From positions 1 through 42,915 of the forward strand of contig CAJXUS010000037.1 of the NCBI GenBank assembly GCA_913060675.1: a stretch of 42,915 nucleotides of DNA, given 5' to 3'. Numbering within the stretch: position 1 is the stretch's first letter; every line of letters begins with the position of its first letter. This stretch comes from an uncultured Rhodospirillales bacterium (GTDB lineage: Bacteria > Pseudomonadota > Alphaproteobacteria > Kiloniellales > Kiloniellaceae). The notes under the pieces are model-generated. The model made no database searches and was not told where the DNA came from. It was given only the letters and a program-made list of their open reading frames with translations. Below, in pieces: positions 27,419-34,891 of this stretch. The position numbers were made by a program, and so were the translations under genes.

Positions 27419-27907
27419 TTAGTGAAAATAGAGTGAGTTCAATATTTTCAACTGCACTTTTTCATGTTCAAGCGCAAAGGGGAGAAACAAGACAGTGTAG
27501 GACTGATGCTGTTCTTCCGGGCTCATTTCAGTCTTCCATGTCATTCGCTTGGTAACGAGGTGCGGTTTTCGGGTGTTTAGAACATGAGATAGACGGCTTT
27601 TTACATCGGGCAACGCATTCGAGGGTACGATATCTTCGACGGGTGCGCGCGTGGAGGGGATCCCGAATGTTTCACGACAATTTTCACCCGTGATAGAAAC
27701 AAAAAAATCGCCCGTTTTTTTAACGTCATAAAGCATTATGCCGGGAAGGCTTTCCCTGATCACACAAGGATCGAAACTCTGCCACTCTGGAAGGTCCTTG
27801 TCCCCTTTTAACTCGAGCCAATAGCGGTAGAGATTGTTCTGAGCGACAGACTTAATATTTAGCTCGGATACCTCTAAAACTTTAACTATATCGAATGTTT
27901 TCGCCAT
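27419..27907 (-). CDS. PAS_5-type sensory domain protein (2 of 3)
   Basis: The 162-residue single-domain protein shows the PAS_5 pattern: LYRYWLELKGDKDLPEWQSFDPCVIRESLPGIMLYDV (core residues ~27-63), then FFVSITGENCRETFGIPST. It has no membrane segment or output domain. It resembles the genes at 11881 and 32037 in layout, though each has diverged. The ATG at 27907 lies downstream of two palindromes at 27948-27974. Ligand and downstream partner are unknown. Confidence 0.8.
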   Translation of the reverse strand: MAKTFDIVKVLEVSELNIKSVAQNNLYRYWLELKGDKDLPEWQSFDPCVIRESLPGIMLYDVKKTGDFFVSITGENCRETFGIPSTRAPVEDIVPSNALPDVKSRLSHVLNTRKPHLVTKRMTWKTEMSPEEQHQSYTVLFLPFALEHEKVQLKILNSLYFH

Positions 27908-27947
27908 CGTTATTTTTCTGTTCGATCTGACTGTTATAAGACACTAG

Positions 27948-27974
27948 GGTGGCAAGGCCACCGTGTTTAACACG
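27948..27974. promoter_or_regulatory. Two adjacent palindromes upstream of a PAS_5 gene
   Basis: GGTGGC-AAG-GCCACC (27948-27962) is immediately followed by CGTGTT-T-AACACG (27962-27974); they share one base. They lie 41-67 bases upstream of the start codon of the minus-strand PAS_5 gene, where an operator would be expected. No known regulator consensus is recognised. Confidence 0.4.
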
Positions 27975-28084
27975 TTTCATTCGAACATGGGTTAATAGTA
28001 GGCAAAAATGTGGTAATTGTCTGAAAAGAGGTCTTACCAACCATTCTTATAGTCTTGTAGATGGCTAAACAGCCGGAGGTATGA

Positions 28085-28505
28085 ATGAAACAGGTGCAGA
28101 ACATATTTGAAATACACACCCAGGGGCAAGGGCTTTATGAGTTTTCCCGTGAAGTCTGTGATTGGAGCGGGCTTCAGAATATCACCTGTGGGTTGCTAAC
28201 CCTTTTTATTCGCCAATACTTCGGCGTCTTTAACAATTCAGGAGAATGCGGATCCGGATGTCCAGTTTGATCTGAATAATTTCTTTCGTCGATTCGTGGA
28301 AGAAAATCCCGATTTATATCGTCATACTTGTGAGGGGCCTGATGATATGCCTGCGCATATCAGATCGGCCCTGACAGATGTCCAACTCAGCATTCCGGTG
28401 GTTCATGGTTCGCTCGCGCTTGGCACCTGGCAGGGGATATATCTATTCGAGCATCGAACTGCAGCACATAACAGGCAGGTCGTTGCTCATTTGATCGGGG
28501 AATGA
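28085..28505 (+). pseudogene. yjbQ: yjbQ (UPF0047) gene broken by a +1 frameshift
   Basis: Two frames together encode a full YjbQ/UPF0047 protein of about 140 residues. The first frame runs from the ATG at 28085 through CGLLTLFIR and then goes out of frame to a TGA at 28268-28270. The second frame picks up NTSASLTIQENADPDVQFDL and continues through RHTCEGPDDMPAHI and LALGTWQGIYLFEHR to a stop at 28505. The family motif here is RHTSASLTIQEN. Removing one A from CCAAT at 28213-28217 turns CAA-T into CAT (His) and restores it exactly. The total length, 421 bases, is 3x140+1. Members have secondary thiamine-phosphate synthase activity of uncertain biological role. This could be a sequencing error rather than a true lesion. 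Confidence 0.9.
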
Positions 28506-28529
28506 ATTCGGGGCTATTGCCCCTTTGGC

Positions 28530-29084
28530 TTATTTGTTTTTAGGGCGGAAAGCTTTGCAGATAGTTTCGTCAGTTTCCAGATACGGCCCTTCGATAAGAT
28601 CTATGCAGTAGGGAACTGCAGGGAAAACAGCGTCTAAACAGTCCTTGATCGCGGATGGCTTTCCGGGGAGATTTATAATCAAACTTTTCCCCCTGATGCA
28701 GGCGGTTTGCCGAGAGAGGATTGCAGTGGGAACAAACTTTAAGCTGACTTGCCGCATCAATTCACCAAAGCCCGGCATAAGCTTTTCACTTACTGCTTCA
28801 GTTGCCTCGGGGGTGACATCACGAGGTGCGGGACCTGTGCCGCCAGTGGTGACAATCAGGCAACAGCCTTCTTCGTCGGCGAGTTGTTTTAAAGTTGTTT
28901 CGATCAGGGATTGATCATCAGATATGACACGAGGAACCGCTTCCCAGGGAGATTTGAGGATTGCTGAAAGCTCTTTATGAATTGCAGGCCCCCCCAGATC
29001 CTCATATTCGCCGCGGCTTGCTCTATCTGATACGGTAACAATGCCTATACGTGCGGTCCCATTATGAGGAGGCTGGTTGGTCAT
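28530..29084 (-). CDS. mogA: Molybdopterin adenylyltransferase
   Basis: The 184-residue protein adenylylates molybdopterin before molybdate insertion in molybdenum-cofactor synthesis. Motifs are IGIVTVSDRASRGEYED at the start, LIVTTGGTGPAPRDVTPEAT near residues 76-95 (MPT-binding loop) and INLPGKPSAIKDCL near residue 138. Length fits MogA rather than the longer MoeA. The ATG at 29084 has AGGAG 8 bases upstream. It diverges from ubiT, and the FNR/FixK box at 29160 lies 76 bases upstream of its start, so it could share anaerobic control. Cofactor made here would serve the BisC-type enzyme at 34892. Confidence 0.93.
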   Translation of the reverse strand: MTNQPPHNGTARIGIVTVSDRASRGEYEDLGGPAIHKELSAILKSPWEAVPRVISDDQSLIETTLKQLADEEGCCLIVTTGGTGPAPRDVTPEATEAVSEKLMPGFGELMRQVSLKFVPTAILSRQTACIRGKSLIINLPGKPSAIKDCLDAVFPAVPYCIDLIEGPYLETDETICKAFRPKNK

Positions 29085-29159
29085 GAATTTCTCCTGAACG
29101 GTATTCTTTTAGTAAAAGGTAGTTGAGGGGGAATATAATACCTTAAAGATGTGTCGTAC

Positions 29160-29173
29160 TTGATGAAGATCAA
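29160..29173. promoter_or_regulatory. Perfect FNR/FixK-type box upstream of ubiT
   Basis: TTGAT-GAAG-ATCAA is an exact match to the TTGAT-N4-ATCAA consensus bound by FNR, FnrL and FixK. Its centre is about 98 bases upstream of the ubiT ATG, and a weak -10-like CAATAT (29196-29201) sits where class II activation (-41.5) would place it. It lies in the divergent mogA/ubiT region. Confidence 0.8.
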
Positions 29174-29264
29174 TGCCTATTGGTTCAGGTGCAAGCAATA
29201 TCCCCATTTTAAATTTTCAGTTTGTATACTCTGTTATACATAAGAGATGGGATAATTTTACGTT

Positions 29265-29966
29265 ATGCAAGACAAGGGTACATCCTCCCATTCTCCCAGC
29301 TTTTCCCCAATGCTTTTTGCAGGTCTTGCCTTACGTCCTTTACCCGTTGTGTTATTCAGGCCCTTGGTAAAACACATCCTTAAACGAATAGAACTTCTCT
29401 ATCCGGAAGTTTTTCAGCGTTTGGCCCCGTTAGGTCATTGCCGGTTTCTTATCGTGCCTACCGACTTTCACTGTTGTTTTCTTTTGTCTCTGGATGGCGG
29501 CAAAGCATCGATTGAAGTGCTGCAAAATAATGAAAACCTGCCCGATGCTGATACGACGATTTCTGGGGGCATGTTGTCTTTGATCCAACTTTTAGAAGGC
29601 TCTGTCGATGGCGATGCCTTGTTTTTCTCCAGAGAGATCAATGTTCAAGGCGATACGGAAGCAGTTCTTACTTTGAGAAATGCTGTTGATAGTGTGGATA
29701 TTTCTTTTGAGGAAATTCTGGTAGGTCGCTTGGCCGTTCTTAAGCCGTTATTGGATCGGGCTATTTCTAAGGCAGCCATGCTGTATGAGACCGTTCATAA
29801 AGATTTTCGACTAGTTCACAAATCACTTGTTGACCCTCTTACACTCAGGATCTCTCAGATTGATGATGACTTGGATCGCCAGGAAGATCGAATGATCAAA
29901 GTAGAAAAAGAAATTAAGAAAATGAAAACCTCTCGTCGAAATCAAACCAATACGGCAAGGACATAA
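29265..29966 (+). CDS. ubiT: UbiT, SCP2-domain accessory factor of O2-independent ubiquinone synthesis
   Basis: This 233-residue protein has an SCP2 sterol-carrier-like lipid-binding domain (about residues 45-145; FLLSLDGGKASIEVLQ, DADTTISGGMLSLIQLLEGSVDGDALFFS, VQGDTEAVLTL) and a charged coiled C-terminal tail rich in Lys. In E. coli UbiT is needed with UbiU and UbiV for ubiquinone made without oxygen, probably by binding the quinone intermediates. The gene order ubiT-ubiU-ubiV, with only three bases to ubiU, supports the call more strongly than the domain alone. An FNR/FixK box lies upstream, as expected for low-oxygen induction. Confidence 0.87.
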   Translation: MQDKGTSSHSPSFSPMLFAGLALRPLPVVLFRPLVKHILKRIELLYPEVFQRLAPLGHCRFLIVPTDFHCCFLLSLDGGKASIEVLQNNENLPDADTTISGGMLSLIQLLEGSVDGDALFFSREINVQGDTEAVLTLRNAVDSVDISFEEILVGRLAVLKPLLDRAISKAAMLYETVHKDFRLVHKSLVDPLTLRISQIDDDLDRQEDRMIKVEKEIKKMKTSRRNQTNTART

Positions 29967-29969
29967 AAC

Positions 29970-30950
29970 ATGGAACTGGTATGTCCTGCAGGTACGCCTT
30001 CAGCTCTAAGAGCTGCCCTTCAAGCCGGAGCAGATGTTGTTTACGTGGGATTCCGGGATGAGACGAATGCACGGAATTTCCCGGGTTTGAACTTTAGCCC
30101 TGAAGAACTCCAAGAAGCGGTGGCCTTGGCTCATGGAATGGGTCGGCAAGTATATGTGGCAATCAATACCTATCCTCAGGCTGGTAATTTGGCGCCATGG
30201 CACAAAGCAGTGGATACAGCCGCACGGATCGGAGTTGATGCCGTAATCCTGGCTGACATTGGTCTTTTGGACTATGCGCAGCAAAATCACCCAGATCTCC
30301 GCCGTCATTTGTCCGTTCAAGCTTCTGCCTCGAACCCCGAAGCTATTCGATTTTATAAGCAGGCTTTTGATGTACAACGAGTTGTTCTTCCGCGTGTGCT
30401 CACGGTTAGAGAAATTGCTGATCTTATAAAAGAGATTGATGTCGAAACCGAAGTTTTTGCCTTTGGCGGCATGTGTGTGATGGCTGAGGGACGTTGTTCT
30501 TTATCTTCCTACGCGACGGGTAAGTCCCCGAATATGAACGGTGTGTGTTCGCCTGCAAGTCATGTGGAATATGAACAACGCCGTGGAAAACTTATATCCA
30601 AGTTGGGGGAGTTTACGATTAACTCATTTCCGGATGGTGAGCCCGCTGGGTACCCTACTCTCTGTAAGGGACGGTTTATTGGTCATACCGGCGATCCATC
30701 CTATCTTTTTGAAGAGCCCACATCCTTGAACGTTATGATGATGCTGCCTGAACTTATCCAATCAGGTGTGAAGGCGCTGAAAATAGAAGGGCGACAGAGA
30801 GGAAAAGCCTACGTCACCCAGGTGGTTTCGGGGTATCGCAAGGCTATCGATGCCGTGATGAAAGGTGAAACAGTACCCTTTATAGATATGGCAAATATAA
30901 CCGAAGGAACCCGCTCTACTGCCGGTGCCTATCAGAAAAATTGGAGATAG
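29970..30950 (+). CDS. ubiU: UbiU, Fe-S subunit of O2-independent ubiquinone hydroxylation
   Basis: The 326-residue U32-family protein starts MELVCPAGTPSALRAALQAG. The four [4Fe-4S] cysteines of E. coli UbiU (C169, C176, C193, C232) fall at exactly the same residue numbers here: GGMCVM, EGRCSL, NGVCSP and PTLCKG. UbiU and UbiV form a heterodimer that hydroxylates the quinone ring using prephenate-derived oxygen rather than O2. Although U32 proteins are often called peptidases, that label would be wrong here. It overlaps or abuts ubiV and follows ubiT by three bases. Confidence 0.95.
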   Translation: MELVCPAGTPSALRAALQAGADVVYVGFRDETNARNFPGLNFSPEELQEAVALAHGMGRQVYVAINTYPQAGNLAPWHKAVDTAARIGVDAVILADIGLLDYAQQNHPDLRRHLSVQASASNPEAIRFYKQAFDVQRVVLPRVLTVREIADLIKEIDVETEVFAFGGMCVMAEGRCSLSSYATGKSPNMNGVCSPASHVEYEQRRGKLISKLGEFTINSFPDGEPAGYPTLCKGRFIGHTGDPSYLFEEPTSLNVMMMLPELIQSGVKALKIEGRQRGKAYVTQVVSGYRKAIDAVMKGETVPFIDMANITEGTRSTAGAYQKNWR

Positions 30951-30955
30951 CCTTC

Positions 30956-31855
30956 GTGTCGGAAAATCAAAAGCTGACGATGGGGCCTGTTCTTTACAAC
31001 TGGCCTGCTGAGAAAAAACGAGATTTTTACTTTCGAATTGCGGACGAAGCCCCGGTTGATGTGGTTTATATTGGCGAAGTTACTTGTTCAAAGAGAACGC
31101 CATTTTTCACACCTTACATTCCGGATATTTGTGAGCGATTAGAAGCCTCCGGTAAAAAAGTCGTTTTATCGTCTCTGGCATTGGTAATGTCCGGGCGGGA
31201 GAGAAATGAGTTAACCGACCTAACCTCTGAGTGCCCGTGGGAAATAGAGGCAAATGACCTGTCTGCGATAAGTCTCTTATCTGGTAAGCCACATGTTGTT
31301 GGGCCATTTGTAAATTTATACAACGAGGGGACGTTAGGTTATTTTTATCAAAACGGCGCCTCACGCATCGTATTGCCATGTGAGTTACCCGTAGATTCTA
31401 TTGCCAAACTTACGGATAGCGCAAAGGGGCGAGAGATCGAAATTCAAGCCTTTGGGCGCCTTCCATTGGCTCTTTCTGCGCGTTGTTATCATGCCAGATC
31501 GCATAATTTGTCCAAAGATGGTTGTCTTTATGTCTGCGACAAAGATCCTGATGGTATGGATGTTTCCACCCTCGATGGTGATCCGTTCCTTGCTGTGAAT
31601 GGGACGCACACGATGTCCTATACCGTTAACAACTTGCTTGGAGAGCTCAAAGAACTGTCTGAGCTAGGTGTGACCCATTTCAGGTTATGGCCACACGACG
31701 AAGATATGGTGAAAATTGCAGAAGTTTATCGGCGTACTTTGGATGGAGACGACGATATTGAGAAATCCAATGCAGAATTAGAGGAGTTGGTTACATTCGC
31801 TCCTTTCTCAAATGGATTTTATCACGCTGTAGAAGGGACAAAGATGGTTGAATAG
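30956..31855 (+). CDS. ubiV: UbiV, Fe-S partner of UbiU
   Basis: This U32-family protein of about 299 residues begins near KLTMGPVLYNWP, matching E. coli UbiV. Cluster cysteines are C44 (EVTCSKRTPFF), C177 (SARCYHARS), C190 and C194 (DGCLYVCDKD); the 13 and 4 residue spacings of the last three equal those of E. coli C180, C193 and C197. The frame opens at a TTG at 30941 inside ubiU, but the GTG at 30956 is preferred because GGAG lies 10 bases upstream and no site serves the TTG. It is last in ubiTUV. No strong terminator follows. Confidence 0.93.
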   Translation: MSENQKLTMGPVLYNWPAEKKRDFYFRIADEAPVDVVYIGEVTCSKRTPFFTPYIPDICERLEASGKKVVLSSLALVMSGRERNELTDLTSECPWEIEANDLSAISLLSGKPHVVGPFVNLYNEGTLGYFYQNGASRIVLPCELPVDSIAKLTDSAKGREIEIQAFGRLPLALSARCYHARSHNLSKDGCLYVCDKDPDGMDVSTLDGDPFLAVNGTHTMSYTVNNLLGELKELSELGVTHFRLWPHDEDMVKIAEVYRRTLDGDDDIEKSNAELEELVTFAPFSNGFYHAVEGTKMVE

Positions 31856-32036
31856 AAAGGGGAATTTCAAGTTCTCACCACGTCGTAATGCGGCTATTTT
31901 TCTAGAGATCGCTTAAGCTATTGTTCGCGAGGCTTATCGCACTTATGTTATGGCTACACAGGTATCGAACTCTAAATTAAATTTATAGTTCGAATATATT
32001 TTAGTCGTAATTCGGTAGGGTGGGGCGGACCTGAGT

Positions 32037-32486
32037 TTGTATTCGCAAAGCGAACTTAAGAGATGGAATATCAAAACACGTGCTCTTTATGAGTACTGGT
32101 TGTCTATTCATCCGTCTGAAAGCACCTTGCCTGGACGCCAACATATGGATCCCATTGACATTCCTCAGCTTCTGCCGAATGTCTGGCTCGTTGATATAAG
32201 CCACAATCCTTTTCGATTTAAGTTTCGATTATTTGGTACGGCTCATGTTGAAGCCATGAAACATGATTATACAGGGCGGTGGATCGATGAAGTTTATCCT
32301 GATTTTACTTCCTCTGATACGTACTCTGATTATATCCATTTAGCTAAAAAAGCGCGACCGAGCCATCGGTGCGGGGCGGCGTCATTTCACATCCCCGACT
32401 ATAAATCAATTGAACGGATAATGCTGCCTTTGGCCCAAAATGGCATAGATGTGGATATGATGTTGGCGTTAACTGTATATCTATAA
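32037..32486 (+). CDS. PAS_5-type sensory domain protein (3 of 3)
   Basis: The 149-residue protein shows the PAS_5 pattern ALYEYWLSIHPSESTLPGRQHMDPIDIPQLLPNVWLVDI (core ~15-55), followed by FKFRLFGTAHVEAM and DYTGRWIDEVYP. It has no membrane segment or output domain. The start is uncertain: a TTG at 32037 behind GGGCGGA is the only reasonable choice, since no ATG lies near the N terminus. It stands alone between ubiV and panB. The third such gene in 21 kb suggests an expanded family in this genome. Confidence 0.76.
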   Translation: MYSQSELKRWNIKTRALYEYWLSIHPSESTLPGRQHMDPIDIPQLLPNVWLVDISHNPFRFKFRLFGTAHVEAMKHDYTGRWIDEVYPDFTSSDTYSDYIHLAKKARPSHRCGAASFHIPDYKSIERIMLPLAQNGIDVDMMLALTVYL

Positions 32487-32511
32487 GTATTCTTGTCTGT
32501 TCGTTTTTTGC

Positions 32512-32531
32512 TTATTGTCTGGGGACAATAA
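32512..32531. promoter_or_regulatory. Perfect dyad between PAS_5 gene and panB
   Basis: TTATTGTC and GACAATAA form a perfect 8-bp dyad around TGGG, 26 bases after the PAS_5 stop and ~90 bases before panB. No T-run follows, so an operator or weak terminator are both possible. Confidence 0.4.
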
Positions 32532-32622
32532 TGCGATCATGAAGGATGTTCTTTCGTCTTGTTGCGGTGCACAATGAATGGGTTTATAGTGACATGAAAT
32601 CGTCACAGAGAGCTTGGGTGTT

Positions 32623-33393
32623 ATGGCTAAACGAACCACTATTCCACAGATTATGAGATTAAAAGGCCAAAGGCCGATTGTGAGCCTGACGGCTTATACG
32701 GCTCCTTTGGCTGGATTACTCGACGAACATGTCGATTTTCTCTTGGTTGGCGATAGCATGGGGATGGTCTTATACGGTTTGCCGAGCACCCTTGGTGTTA
32801 CTTTGGAAATGATGATCGCCCACGGTGCTGCGGTGGTGCGCGGCAGTCAAAAGGCGTGTGTGATTGTTGATATGCCGTTTGGAAGTTATCAGGCATCACC
32901 GGTCCAAGCCTTTGAAAATGCGGCACGGGTGATGTCCGAGACCGGATGTGCTGGTGTGAAGCTGGAGGGTGGTCAGGAAATGGCTGAAACCATAACCTTC
33001 CTTGTCGAACGTGGCGTCCCCGTTTTGGCGCATGTCGGTTTGTTACCGCAACATTCAAATCGGGTCGGTGGGTTCTTAACCCAGCGTGATGAAGAAAAAA
33101 TTCTGGCCGATGCGCATGCTATTACTGATGCGGGGGCTTTTGCAACTGTGATCGAATGCACCGAGCCTGCGATTTCGCGACGTATAACCGATGAGATTGC
33201 AATCCCAACTATTGGTATTGGGGCTGGGGTTGACTGTGATGGTCAAATCCTTGTTACAGAGGATATGATCGGACAAGGCACTGGCTACGTGCCTTCCTTT
33301 GTCAAAAGATATGCCGAAGTGCACGAGGATATTACCAAGGCGGCGCATAATTATGCTGAAGATGTGCGAAATAGACGCTTTCCCAAAGGGTAG
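32623..33393 (+). CDS. panB: 3-methyl-2-oxobutanoate hydroxymethyltransferase
   Basis: PanB (256 residues) adds a hydroxymethyl group from methylenetetrahydrofolate to 2-oxoisovalerate to give ketopantoate, the first step to pantothenate and coenzyme A. Motifs are [17 protein letters not shown] at the start, [13 protein letters not shown] (Mg-binding Asp, about residue 42), [20 protein letters not shown] (catalytic-site Glu) and HVGLLPQ, ending with [15 protein letters not shown]. The ATG at 32623 gives the usual start; a TTG at 32614 is an alternative. panC is not adjacent. GTGAC-N8-GTCAC (32589-32606) lies just upstream and may be a leader hairpin. Confidence 0.96.
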   Translation: MAKRTTIPQIMRLKGQRPIVSLTAYTAPLAGLLDEHVDFLLVGDSMGMVLYGLPSTLGVTLEMMIAHGAAVVRGSQKACVIVDMPFGSYQASPVQAFENAARVMSETGCAGVKLEGGQEMAETITFLVERGVPVLAHVGLLPQHSNRVGGFLTQRDEEKILADAHAITDAGAFATVIECTEPAISRRITDEIAIPTIGIGAGVDCDGQILVTEDMIGQGTGYVPSFVKRYAEVHEDITKAAHNYAEDVRNRRFPKG

Positions 33394-33427
33394 CCATAAG
33401 GGCTAGAGTGTACTTATTCGACCATAA

Positions 33428-33856
33428 TTAGATGGTTTTGAGGTTATCGGGATTATCCAACAGACCTAACGCGATAATCTCGTCAACTTTTTCGCCGTGG
33501 TAATAACGTTCTTCGATGATTTTCCCGCTTTCCCATCGTTGCCAATGGATGCCGTCGATTTGTATCACTTTATTCTGCTGGTCTATGAAACGGGATTTGT
33601 TGCGGAATATGCAAACCTGTGCATGGTTTAGTATTTTTACATCTGTGATTTTGCCCAAGATATCCTTCGCAGAATTAATATAAGGTTCCTGTTTGGTCCG
33701 GCACTCAGTTCGGTTGCTGCCAAAGAGGTTATCGTTTTCATACATTTTTCCCTTATTATCGAAATAGATATCGAGTGCTTGAAGCACTTCTCCTGAGTTC
33801 AGGAGTTCTATTTGATGCTCTACGGCTTGTTCAAATGTAAGGGGTCGAGCAGTCAT
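33428..33856 (-). CDS. SnoaL/NTF2-like protein
   Basis: The 142-residue protein fits the NTF2-like superfamily: a helical N terminus (TFEQAVEHQIELLNSGEVLQALDIYFDNKGKMYENDN), followed by strands including VKILNHAQVCIFRNKSRF and IQIDGIHWQRWESGKIIEERYYHGE, the last resembling the W..GKI..E..Y closing motif of SnoaL proteins. Function ranges from isomerase to simple ligand binding, and no active-site assignment is possible. It is convergent with panB and has no signal peptide. Confidence 0.65.
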   Translation of the reverse strand: MTARPLTFEQAVEHQIELLNSGEVLQALDIYFDNKGKMYENDNLFGSNRTECRTKQEPYINSAKDILGKITDVKILNHAQVCIFRNKSRFIDQQNKVIQIDGIHWQRWESGKIIEERYYHGEKVDEIIALGLLDNPDNLKTI

Positions 33857-34088
33857 AAGGGAGGAACCTTCTCAAATATTGATAAATATCTTGCCAATAT
33901 CTCTAGGTATTTTTGTTAGAAATGAAAGAGAGAAAAGTTATTTAAAGCGCATTGTGTTGTAGGATCAATGATTGCTAAGGGATTTTTCTTTTCTGATCTC
34001 TTCTGCTCTGACATAAAGTCGACAGAGAATAATGAGTACTGGCTATTTGCGAGTGCAATCAATAACCGATATTTCGAAAGAATTGATC

Positions 34089-34310
34089 ATGAGTGAAAAA
34101 AATACCGAGACTGACGAACTCCTTGAAGGTCTCCGCGAAGAACTCGTTGAATACGGCGCAGAAGATCTTATCATATTTGGACTGCGGTATACGGATGATG
34201 ATGAAATAGATCTTTCAATCTGGGATTCCCTTGATGATCCCGATTTGGTTGCGGACCTTCTTGAAGATTATGTCAAAGCCTATCGCCGTGAGAGCAAAAC
34301 TAAGAAATAA
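34089..34310 (+). CDS. Small acidic protein of unknown function
   Basis: A 73-residue, strongly acidic protein (SEKNTETDELLEGLREELVE..., DDDEIDLSIWDSLDDPD), predicted helical and cytoplasmic. I do not recognise the family. The frame is open from an ATG at 34032, which would add 19 residues; the inner ATG at 34089 is preferred because its N terminus starts the acidic region and GAAAGAA lies near it, but either is possible. It precedes a second small gene and the BisC-type gene in the same direction. Confidence 0.55.
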   Translation: MSEKNTETDELLEGLREELVEYGAEDLIIFGLRYTDDDEIDLSIWDSLDDPDLVADLLEDYVKAYRRESKTKK

Positions 34311-34427
34311 TTGGATATTGAATGAGCCTATTTAAGGTTGGTTTATTCCTTAAAGCTTAGGCAAAAACTCAGGTAAAAATTCTGGCCCAAAAAGCCTCGG
34401 ACCATAAAAACTCAGAAAAGAATAATT

Positions 34428-34787
34428 ATGAGTGATATTGAAACTAACGACGATGAATTTTCTTGGGATACGACTGTCACCCTCCAGGGCATAGAAGTCG
34501 TTGTGCCTTTAAAGAAGTCTGTTATTCAGCAAGAAATTGATGATCAGGTATCCATTAAAGGGTCACATCGAAAAGCCATTTTACGTTCAACAATCAAAAA
34601 GTTCTCAATGGGCTCGAAAAAGGGCGTTGAAAATTTGAACGGGGATGCATTGAAAGAATTTCAATGGAATGCTTTTATTCTCTTGATAGATGATGTCATT
34701 GCAAACCAACATATGGCAATGAGAAACGACCCGGCTTTGGTTGAGAAAGCCCTCTCGGACCCACGTTTGGTTTGGCCTGAGAAATAA
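34428..34787 (+). CDS. Small protein of unknown function upstream of bisC-type gene
   Basis: A 119-residue cytoplasmic protein with an acidic N terminus (SDIETNDDEFSWDTTVTLQG), a central basic helix (KGSHRKAILRSTIKKFSMGSKKG) and a hydrophobic-acidic C-terminal helix pair (FILLIDDVIANQHMAM). No known domain is recognised. The ATG has AAAAGAA upstream. It sits about 100 bases before the molybdoenzyme gene in the same direction; its size and position would allow a chaperone or partner role, but nothing in the sequence proves it. Confidence 0.6.
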   Translation: MSDIETNDDEFSWDTTVTLQGIEVVVPLKKSVIQQEIDDQVSIKGSHRKAILRSTIKKFSMGSKKGVENLNGDALKEFQWNAFILLIDDVIANQHMAMRNDPALVEKALSDPRLVWPEK

Positions 34788-34891
34788 AACACGCGAAATA
34801 AAATACGAAATGTAAAAACGTTGCGTACACTAAGGTTGTCTTGCTGACTAAAAGGAGGCAATCGTATCGCGAATTTTAAGAGTATGATGTG

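Noticed and set aside
29970..31855. U32 peptidases (collagenase-like)
   Set aside because: Iron-sulfur cysteines match UbiU/UbiV exactly and ubiT precedes them.
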